NCBI RefSeq assembly: GCF_021560175.1
Contig: NZ_CP091110.1
Location: 5,024,501-5,088,500, forward strand
DNA length: 64,000 nt
Source: Neobacillus drentensis
Lineage (GTDB): Bacteria > Bacillota > Bacilli > Bacillales > Cytobacillaceae
Reading direction: 5' to 3'
Within the stretch, counting starts at the first letter, position 1. Each line of letters begins with the position of its first letter. Of the stretch, positions 57,556 to 64,000 are shown piece after piece. The notes under the pieces are model-generated. The model saw nothing but the letters and a program-made list of their open reading frames with translations. It did not search any database and was not told the origin of the DNA. Both the position numbers and the translations under genes were made by a program.

Positions 57556-58545
57556 TTATCCCCGAGCCTTTTTCCTCATAGACGGAAAAAGTCCTTCCGA
57601 ACCAAGCGCTTTACAGACACGGTCAGCAATAAGTAATAGGACTAAGTTGATTACAGCCCTAAACAAACTTACTGCACTTGAGAAAGAAAAGTCGGCAGCA
57701 GATTGGAATGTAATGTTATAAATATACATATCCAGGATTTGACCTGCTTTGGCTGTTGCAGCATTACTGATATTAAAAATCTGATCAAAACCTGTTGTCA
57801 TAAGATTTCCAACTGCTAGGATAAACATTACAACAATGGTATTTCGTATACCTGGAAGGGTTATATACCACATCGTCTGCAACCGGCTCGCACCATCAAG
57901 TTGAGCAGATTCATATTGTTCCGTATCAATTCCAGTAATAGCTGCAAGATAGATGATCATAACCCATCCTGACGCCTTCCAGTCACTTGTAAGATATAAT
58001 AAGTATTGGAAAAATTTCGCGTTGCCAAGAAAATTGACTCCATCTCCACCCAGCAATTTGATTATACTGTTTACCAAACCGTGAGCATCCAGAATATTAA
58101 GCATAATACTTGAAACAATAATCCACGACAAAAAATGCGGGAATGTATAAATGGTTTGTAAAGTCTTTTTAAATCTGTTAATACGCAATTCATTCAACAT
58201 CAAAGCAAGAATGATTGGAACGGGGAACTCAAATATCAGCCGTCCTGCATTAATCAACAGTGTCTTCCAGAGCGAGTACATAAATTCCGGATCCCTAAAA
58301 ACATAGGTAAAATTGGTCAATCCTACCCACGGACTTCCAAAAATACCGAGATTGGCTTGATATGTTTTAAATGCTAATAACAACCCATACATCGGAATGT
58401 AAGCAAAAATAACGTACCATATGACCCCCGGCAATATGAGTTGGTAACTTTCCCTTGCTTTCCACATACGGCTAATCAAGGAGGAATTATTCTTCTTTTT
58501 AATCACGGATGGTTTATTCTTTTCTACTATTGTTGTATTCTCCAT
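57556..58545 (-). CDS. ABC carbohydrate importer permease (LplB-like)
   Basis: A 329-residue membrane protein with six hydrophobic segments. Signature stretches are LPGVIWYVIFAYIPMYGLLLAF near 37, YTFPHFLSWIIVSSIMLN near 130 and the EAA loop (QYESAQLDGASRLQTMWYITLPGIRNT) near 215, as in LplB. It forms a channel with the LplC-like protein. The ATG at 58545 has AGAAGGAG 6 nt upstream; longer frames start inside the gap after the binding-protein gene. Second gene of the importer operon. Confidence 0.9.
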   Translation of the reverse strand: MENTTIVEKNKPSVIKKKNNSSLISRMWKARESYQLILPGVIWYVIFAYIPMYGLLLAFKTYQANLGIFGSPWVGLTNFTYVFRDPEFMYSLWKTLLINAGRLIFEFPVPIILALMLNELRINRFKKTLQTIYTFPHFLSWIIVSSIMLNILDAHGLVNSIIKLLGGDGVNFLGNAKFFQYLLYLTSDWKASGWVMIIYLAAITGIDTEQYESAQLDGASRLQTMWYITLPGIRNTIVVMFILAVGNLMTTGFDQIFNISNAATAKAGQILDMYIYNITFQSAADFSFSSAVSLFRAVINLVLLLIADRVCKALGSEGLFPSMRKKARG

Positions 58546-58679
58546 ATTAAACTCCTTCTGACCCGTCTTATTCATATCAATCTCTAAAAAATAAAGGAAT
58601 AGGAAGGACAGCAGCATCACCTAAAATCAAGCAGCCGGGGAATACTTTGCGATTCACCGCAGCTACTTGAAGTTGATTC

Positions 58680-58717
58680 AACTCAAAACTTGCTTCCTAT
58701 TTAGCAAGTTTTGAGTT
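58680..58717. promoter_or_regulatory. 15-bp stem-loop straddling the stop codon of the binding-protein gene
   Basis: Arms 58680-58694 and 58703-58717 are perfectly complementary with an eight-base loop that contains the TAG stop. In the minus direction no T-run follows. It probably protects or processes the binding-protein message, keeping it above the permease genes, as known for other importer operons. Confidence 0.65.
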
Positions 58718-60322
58718 CAATTCGTCTAGAATCGGTTGTACAACTGCATTCTTTGACTTAACCCATTTCTTCCAGTTTTTTTCAATATCACCTGGCTGAG
58801 TAATAAGATTGACATACTCTTGATTGTATTGGAACTGGGCCCTTCTATAGGATGGTGAATCATATGTGTATAAATCCCAGTTTACTTTTGAGAATGTTTC
58901 AGGAGTGCCCTCTTTAACTCTTGAAGCATAAAGCTCCTTGGACCGATCTCTTAATCTTTGATCTATATTAGGATCCTCAAATGAGGTATCATCAAACAGA
59001 ACTGTACTGCCTAAAAGATATCCCCATGATTGATACTTTCCACCAGGGCCGCCAAGCGCCTTGCCTTCTTTGGCTGGGTCATAGAGCGATTTTACTTTGC
59101 CATTGCTGTCATACGTCCAATCTACATCTTTTAAACCCATCATGTTGATGATTTCGCCCTCTTTTGTAGAGTTATAATCAAGAATATCCATATATCGCAC
59201 AAATTTTTCCTCTGATATATTTGGGTTAAAGATGATTGTACCCCAGAAATTAATGAGATCTGTCTGATGATACTTCCCGTCATCACCCAAAACAGTAGCC
59301 ATATGAATATTCTCATAAGGATCTTTTTTGATGTTTTTATTAAAATCATTATAAACCGTTTGAAGATTTGACGTCGGCGCCTGGTTGAAGGAAGCACCTG
59401 CAGTTCCTGTTACATTAAAGTCATTAAAAAACGTTTGATTTTTATTCGTGTAGAAATCCTTGCTAAGCAAACCGGAACGATAAGCTTCCTGGAGCTGTTT
59501 AAGCCCTTTCAAAGTATCTGGAGAGGCCGCGCCCCACTTATACTTACCGTCTGTATCTTTGTAAAATTCTTGGTAATGAGTACTATTTCTTCCTACAAAC
59601 AAATCAGCTGCAAAGTTAGTATCCTCAGAAAGGGGAACTAATTTGTCGCCTATCTTTCCAGGGTCCTTATCCTTTATAAGTTTGGCATACTGAAGGATCT
59701 CAGAAGTTGTATATGAGTCCTTAACTGGGAAGCCCACAGCTTTAGCCCAATCTGCACGGATATATACAGTTGGATGATTCGGCAATGGATCTCCTGGAAG
59801 GTTATTCATAAAGCGTGCCCTAGGGAGAAAATATGTCCCACCCAATTTCTTCTCCATCTCAGGACCGAGTGATGTTTTTTCATAAACTGCTGCCAGGTGA
59901 GGCCAGCGAGTTTTCCAGTCGTCAGGAAGTTTTTTGAGAAGTCCCTGTTTTACAAAAGATGCCGCATCAGCATAAATGAAATTGTATACCGCAACATCCG
60001 GCATATCGCCTGAGTTAATCCATATTCGGAGATTTGAACTCCAGTTGTCCCAGTTTAGTGATGATACTTTTAAGGTGTAGTTAAACTTATCAGAGTAATA
60101 CTTAGCCAGAGGATCACCCTTGGTGTAATCATATCCATCGATACCCTGCACGGATGCATAGGAGATTGTCACATGCTTGGATAGATTATCTTTGGTACTT
60201 GTTGAACTTTTACTGCTAGTTTGAGTTGATTGATTACTGGAGCATGCCGCAAGACTAAGGAACAGGAGTGCTGAAGTTACAAGCGAAACTGGTTTTGTCC
60301 ATTTTTTCGTCAGTTTTTTCAT
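58697..60322 (-). CDS. ABC importer solute-binding lipoprotein (LplA-like)
   Basis: A 541-residue lipoprotein. The signal reads MKKLTKKWTKPVSLVTSALL followed by the lipobox LAAC. The mature part is a large family-1 binding protein (ASVQGIDGYDYTKGDPLAKY, DMPDVAVYNFIYADAAS, HPTVYIRADWAKAVGFPV), about 100 residues longer than AraN-like proteins, as usual for LplA types that bind larger oligosaccharides. The ATG at 60322 has AGAGGGG upstream. A perfect cre site lies at 60346-60359, and a terminator separates it from the YesMN genes upstream, so this is the first gene of its own transcript. Confidence 0.9.
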   Translation of the reverse strand: MKKLTKKWTKPVSLVTSALLFLSLAACSSNQSTQTSSKSSTSTKDNLSKHVTISYASVQGIDGYDYTKGDPLAKYYSDKFNYTLKVSSLNWDNWSSNLRIWINSGDMPDVAVYNFIYADAASFVKQGLLKKLPDDWKTRWPHLAAVYEKTSLGPEMEKKLGGTYFLPRARFMNNLPGDPLPNHPTVYIRADWAKAVGFPVKDSYTTSEILQYAKLIKDKDPGKIGDKLVPLSEDTNFAADLFVGRNSTHYQEFYKDTDGKYKWGAASPDTLKGLKQLQEAYRSGLLSKDFYTNKNQTFFNDFNVTGTAGASFNQAPTSNLQTVYNDFNKNIKKDPYENIHMATVLGDDGKYHQTDLINFWGTIIFNPNISEEKFVRYMDILDYNSTKEGEIINMMGLKDVDWTYDSNGKVKSLYDPAKEGKALGGPGGKYQSWGYLLGSTVLFDDTSFEDPNIDQRLRDRSKELYASRVKEGTPETFSKVNWDLYTYDSPSYRRAQFQYNQEYVNLITQPGDIEKNWKKWVKSKNAVVQPILDELNSKLAK

Positions 60323-60345
60323 ACTTTTTTCCCCTCTTTTCGTAG

Positions 60346-60359
60346 TGTAAACGCTATCA
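60346..60359. promoter_or_regulatory. Cre site upstream of the LplA-like gene
   Basis: TGTAAACGCTATCA matches all defined positions of the cre consensus TGNAANCGNWNNCA. It stands between the terminator at 60381-60408 and the lplA-like start, a place suited to CcpA repression. Confidence 0.75.
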
Positions 60360-60380
60360 ATTAGAACAATTTCATTGTAT

Positions 60381-60408
60381 AAAAAATGTGTGGTTTCCAA
60401 AACCACAC
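60381..60408 (-). terminator. Terminator after yesN-yesM
   Basis: GTGTGGTTT (60388-60396) and AAACCACAC (60400-60408) form a 9-bp stem with a three-base loop, followed on the minus strand by ATTTTTTAT. Confidence 0.85.
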
Positions 60409-60491
60409 AAAATTTAGATTTCTTTGAGAAAAGTTTAAAATTTCCGGGTACCGAGTTGGCTCAAAATAGTTTTTAAAACCAAACTTAAAAG

Positions 60492-62237
60492 CTAAGCTAA
60501 CGCCCGAGCTTGATCCTCGCAAACAGGGATGGAAATACATACATTCGTTCCCACACCGGCGTCACTCTTGATGTTGAACTGGAAGTTATTCTGGTAGTAA
60601 AGCTTGAGACGAATAAACACATTTTTGATTCCAACGTGTTTGTCCATTCCTTCTTGTTCCAAATAGGATAGAATGGCGCTAAGCTTATCCGGGACAATCC
60701 CTATGCCGTTATCCGATAGCTGGAACGTGAGCATGTCTCCTGTACACGTAATCTGCATCTTAATCCATCCTTTACCGCGAATCGATTCAAGACCGTGAAT
60801 GCAGGCGTTCTCAACGAAGGGCAAGAAGCACATTTTCGGAATTTTATACGAAAGCACTTCCTTATCGATCTGAAAGTCAAAGGAGAGCTTATCTTCGAAT
60901 CGGTATTTTTGGATTTCCAGGAAGCACTCGATCAGCTCCAATTCTTCTTCGACCGTTACCAAATCCTTTTTCCACACCAACGACTTGCGAAAGATCACCG
61001 CCATGTTTCTGATAATTTGTGCCGTCTCGTCTTCATCCTTGATCACGCTTCGCATTCGGATCGTCTCTAGCGCATTGAATAAAAAATGTGGGTTGATCTG
61101 GCTTTGCAGAGCATTCAGCTGGGCTTGCTTCTGCTGTAATTCGGCACGATATACATTCTCAATAAGCTGCTTGATATTTGTGGTCATTCGATTGAACTCT
61201 TCGGTCAGCTGGCCGATCTCATCCTTGTGCCTATTGTGTTCTATCGTCTCGAATTTTTGGTTTTTCACCATTTTCATATGCTTCAGCAATGTAATGATCC
61301 GGGTGTGCAGCGACCTGAAAATCAACAGAATCAGGATTGTCGGAACCAGAAAATTGGCCAAAATCAAGTAAAGAAAAAATCCCCCTGAATTTTTGGTTAG
61401 ATCAAACCATGACGTTTTCGGAAAAACACCTACGATTTTCCAACCATTTAAATAATTGACTGTATCGTATTCTTTTTCGAGTATGAAGGATTGCCGAGGG
61501 ATGTCTATCTTGTTAAAGTACACTTTCTTGTTAGCCAGGTTAGGCGCACGATCCGTTGAGAATACGATTTCACCCGAATCGTTCAGCAAATACAGGTTAC
61601 CGCCCATCGCATAATCCTCGAAGGTTGACATGATTTCACCCAAGTTAAAATCAATTTTTAATATTTTTAACTGCCTGTCCATATCGGGGTAAGCATTCAT
61701 CCTGCGAATGAGACTGAACGTACTGAGCTGGCTATTGGACGTCCCCGTTCGAATAAGAAAAGGGGCTGAATTCTTGGAATGCATGGCTTTGGTGAACCAA
61801 TCCGACATCTTGTCCTCGTCGGAAATCATGCTGATTCCGCCGGAAGAGCTCATCGTGCGATTGTCCGTATAAATCGTAATATTTTGAATTTCTTTGTAGA
61901 CAGGTGTAAATTTATTCATCGCACCCTGGGTATAACCATTGGAATCCGATAGATACTCGAAAGGGGCTGAATATCGTTTGTCCAGTAAGCTATAAAGCAT
62001 ATAATCGATGGAATATATAGAAGAGACACCAACGGCAGTATAGATTTTGTTTCGAAATTCATTTTTGACCCGTTCCAGATCATCCGAATAGTCAATCTTC
62101 TTTTGTTCGGAAAGGTGACTCATCGTCACATTGTAAAATAACAGATTCGTTAAGATGACTGGAAAAAAAACGCAAACAAAATAAAGAATAAGTAATTTAT
62201 TGCGTAAACGCATATTATCAAAGCTTGAAAGTCTCAT
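60492..62237 (-). CDS. YesM-like sensor histidine kinase
   Basis: A 581-residue membrane kinase. One hydrophobic segment near 15-35 and another near 285-305 flank a long extracellular sensing domain (VYKEIQNITIYTDNRTMSS). A HAMP linker follows (about 305-360), then the His-kinase region with the phosphorylated His in QINPHFLFNALETIR near 385 and the ATPase N and G boxes (FVENACIHGLES, LSDNGIGIVPDKL). The YesM/LytS-type kinases pair with AraC-type response regulators to sense extracellular oligosaccharides or importer occupancy. It lies 12 bp after the response-regulator gene. Confidence 0.92.
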   Translation of the reverse strand: MRLSSFDNMRLRNKLLILYFVCVFFPVILTNLLFYNVTMSHLSEQKKIDYSDDLERVKNEFRNKIYTAVGVSSIYSIDYMLYSLLDKRYSAPFEYLSDSNGYTQGAMNKFTPVYKEIQNITIYTDNRTMSSSGGISMISDEDKMSDWFTKAMHSKNSAPFLIRTGTSNSQLSTFSLIRRMNAYPDMDRQLKILKIDFNLGEIMSTFEDYAMGGNLYLLNDSGEIVFSTDRAPNLANKKVYFNKIDIPRQSFILEKEYDTVNYLNGWKIVGVFPKTSWFDLTKNSGGFFLYLILANFLVPTILILLIFRSLHTRIITLLKHMKMVKNQKFETIEHNRHKDEIGQLTEEFNRMTTNIKQLIENVYRAELQQKQAQLNALQSQINPHFLFNALETIRMRSVIKDEDETAQIIRNMAVIFRKSLVWKKDLVTVEEELELIECFLEIQKYRFEDKLSFDFQIDKEVLSYKIPKMCFLPFVENACIHGLESIRGKGWIKMQITCTGDMLTFQLSDNGIGIVPDKLSAILSYLEQEGMDKHVGIKNVFIRLKLYYQNNFQFNIKSDAGVGTNVCISIPVCEDQARALA

Positions 62238-62249
62238 ATTTTTAATCCT

Positions 62250-63830
62250 TTACAAGATGTTCGCCTGCTGTCGATACTCCGTCGGGGTCATCTTTTCCAT
62301 CCTTTTAAATTGGTTGACGAAGTAATCCTGGTGTTTAATTCCGACCCTGTCCGATATTTCGTAAACTCTCAGATCCGTCTGCCGCAGCAGCCTCTTGGCT
62401 TCTTGAATCCTGATGCCCATCAAGAATTCATTAAAGTAAACTCCGTATGTCTTTTTGAAAAGCTGACCCAGATATACTGGATTGAGCATCATTTTTTCAG
62501 CGATTAGTTTCAGGGTCAAATTTTCGCTGTAGTGCATTTCGATATACGTTTTCGTTTTGTGCAAAACGGAGTGTACGCGATTTTTTCGTACCTTGCGATT
62601 GAGTTCCACGTATTCCAGCACGAATTGCATAAACATACGTTGTAATTCAGCCGGTTGGATTGGATGATGTTCCCATTCTGTTATGAAATTCATGATCAAG
62701 CTTGCAGGATTGTTATCCTCCATCGGTTTGATCCGTTCTACGAGCTTGCAAAAACAACGGCTAAGCGAAGCATGGACCGCCTGTGGAGCCATCCGCCTTT
62801 GGCGAAATTCCAAGAACATGCTTTCTACTGCATGAGCGGCGCTATCTGCATCACAATCCTCCACACACTCCAATAGAGTTGAATAGAATTTGTCATCCAG
62901 ATCGGTAAACTGCATCGGGATTTCGCGCACATGCTGGTAATCAAGGATGTGCATGTCCGGCAGCAAAAACTTATACTGAGTTGTTTCGACAGCTGTCTGA
63001 TACGAGTGTTGAAGCGAACGGATTCCATTCACCGGATCTCCAATGTAAATTGCCACAGGAGTGTCAAGTATGCAGAGAAGCTGTGAATGGAGCGATTCGG
63101 CGATTCCTTGCACAGACATGTGACATTCATCCGGATTTGATGTAAGCACCAGCCCGTACTTGCCAGGATGCAGTTCGATCACGGTAGCGCGGAAATGGGG
63201 ATCCAAACTGGATAAACAATCGCCTATTTGCTGTTTCAGCTGATGTTCACTCTGTTGGCAATCGGAAGAAGCTGGATGGAAAAATACCTCTATGATGCAA
63301 AAATTATATTCTCCTGTTGGGCCGCTATACCAGTCAGGAGCGTATTCTTCAAGCCACCATTCGCTAAAGCTTCCCTTAATCAGCCGTTCTAGTGCCGCTT
63401 CCGATATAATTTTGCGTGTAATTCCACTTTTTTGCAGTCTCATTCTCTCTTCACCGAAATGTACGGATAGACTTTCCAGAATGGCATGCAGTTCTTTCTC
63501 ACCAACCGGTTTCAGAAGGAAATCATGTACTCCGTAACGGATAGCCTGCTGTGCAAATTTAAAGTCATTGAAACCGCTCAATATAATAAATTTCGGTGAA
63601 TACCCGGTATTAGAGTTCACAACAAGTTTAATCAAATCCAATCCATCAAGTTCAGGCATTTTGATATCCGTAATGACCAGATCCGGTTTTTGGGACTGGA
63701 TTAATTCATAGGCTTGTACACCGTCTTCTGCTTCATCGCAAATCTCAAACCCGTATTTTTGCCAATCTATCATTTTAGTTAAGCCTTTCCGAATAAACTT
63801 TTCGTCATCTACCAGCAAGACCTTATACAT
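62250..63830 (-). CDS. YesN-like response regulator with AraC DNA-binding domain
   Basis: A 526-residue regulator. The receiver domain (1-120) has the acidic pair in LLVDDEKFIRKG, the phosphorylated Asp in LVITDIKMPELDG near 57 and the Lys in FLLKPVGEKE near 107. The middle (about 130-410) is a poorly conserved linker domain. The C-terminal double helix-turn-helix (about 420-520) includes LTLKLIAEKMMLNPVYLGQLF and VYEISDRVGIKHQDYFVNQF. It probably activates the LplABC-like importer downstream, and perhaps the neighbouring esterase pair. First gene of the yesN-yesM unit. The 170 bp beyond it to the window end show nothing I can name. Confidence 0.92.
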   Translation of the reverse strand: MYKVLLVDDEKFIRKGLTKMIDWQKYGFEICDEAEDGVQAYELIQSQKPDLVITDIKMPELDGLDLIKLVVNSNTGYSPKFIILSGFNDFKFAQQAIRYGVHDFLLKPVGEKELHAILESLSVHFGEERMRLQKSGITRKIISEAALERLIKGSFSEWWLEEYAPDWYSGPTGEYNFCIIEVFFHPASSDCQQSEHQLKQQIGDCLSSLDPHFRATVIELHPGKYGLVLTSNPDECHMSVQGIAESLHSQLLCILDTPVAIYIGDPVNGIRSLQHSYQTAVETTQYKFLLPDMHILDYQHVREIPMQFTDLDDKFYSTLLECVEDCDADSAAHAVESMFLEFRQRRMAPQAVHASLSRCFCKLVERIKPMEDNNPASLIMNFITEWEHHPIQPAELQRMFMQFVLEYVELNRKVRKNRVHSVLHKTKTYIEMHYSENLTLKLIAEKMMLNPVYLGQLFKKTYGVYFNEFLMGIRIQEAKRLLRQTDLRVYEISDRVGIKHQDYFVNQFKRMEKMTPTEYRQQANIL

Positions 63831-64000
63831 TCCAGATCACTGCCCTTCTTATTCCTATGTTTTATCGGTTCTTGAATACTAGTCCCATATTCAGTCTGTA
63901 TTAACTAAAGCTTTTTTAAAACTTCTCCCTATGCAGGCTCTCAAAACTTGGTTTGAGGGTTGAACGATAGCTGCTTTTTGGAATGACAATGGACACATAC

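Overview
The window looks like a chromosomal segment of a spore-forming Bacillaceae bacterium (Bacillus/Neobacillus/Geobacillus-like). It has low G+C, strong GGAGG-type ribosome binding sites, a tripartite Ger germinant receptor, an AraR (GntR-LacI) regulator with its operators, and an arabinan cluster closely resembling those of Geobacillus and Bacillus. Almost everything is devoted to breaking down plant cell-wall pectin and hemicellulose: arabinan, arabinogalactan side chains, uronates, pentonates and acetylated or esterified oligosaccharides.

Layout. (1) 1-2226: kduI-kduD-iclR, degradation of unsaturated uronates from pectin. (2) 2613-7423: intracellular endo-arabinanase, secreted multidomain endo-arabinanase AbnA, and an unusual ArsR-type regulator with a large C-terminal domain; a shared palindrome links all three promoters. 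(3) 7559-11419: UlaG-like metallo-hydrolase, a block of 103-bp tandem hairpin repeats, an aldo/keto reductase and a MATE exporter. (4) 11540-31326: the arabinose/arabinan regulon: araD-araA-abfB-DUF6171-abfA-galM-araM-GH43-GH43 as one long operon, araB, a membrane-anchored or secreted GH43 arabinanase, an AraNPQ-like ABC importer, divergent araR, and a YesL protein. AraR boxes lie before araD, araB, araN and araR. (5) 31457-33733: an AraC regulator with a GH27 enzyme whose active site suggests beta-L-arabinopyranosidase. (6) 33872-34009: a small IS-like element. (7) 34241-38297: spore germination receptor with gerB divergent from gerA-gerC. (8) 38679-44274: a compact Weimberg-type pentonate operon (sugar-acid dehydratase, 2-oxoglutarate semialdehyde dehydrogenase, FAH-fold dehydratase, IclR regulator) with two near-identical 29-bp palindromic operators. 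(9) 44574-51470: SGNH esterase, GH43, AraC regulator, GH95. (10) 51579-56497: a graveyard of broken hemicellulase genes flanking an intact pair, a 733-residue putative carbohydrate enzyme of no family I recognise and a type-B carboxylesterase. (11) 56605-63830: LplABC-like importer with a YesMN two-component system.

How it works together: secreted AbnA and the second arabinanase cut arabinan; AraNPQ-like and LplABC-like importers (neither with its own ATPase, so probably served by a shared MsmX-type ATPase elsewhere) bring in oligosaccharides; cytoplasmic GH43, GH51, GH27 and GH95 enzymes release monosaccharides; AraA, AraB and AraD feed arabinose to the pentose phosphate pathway, while KduI/KduD and the Weimberg operon handle uronate- and pentonate-derived acids. 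Cre-like sites near abnA, araD, araN and lplA suggest CcpA catabolite repression. All assignments come from reading the sequence; no database search was run.
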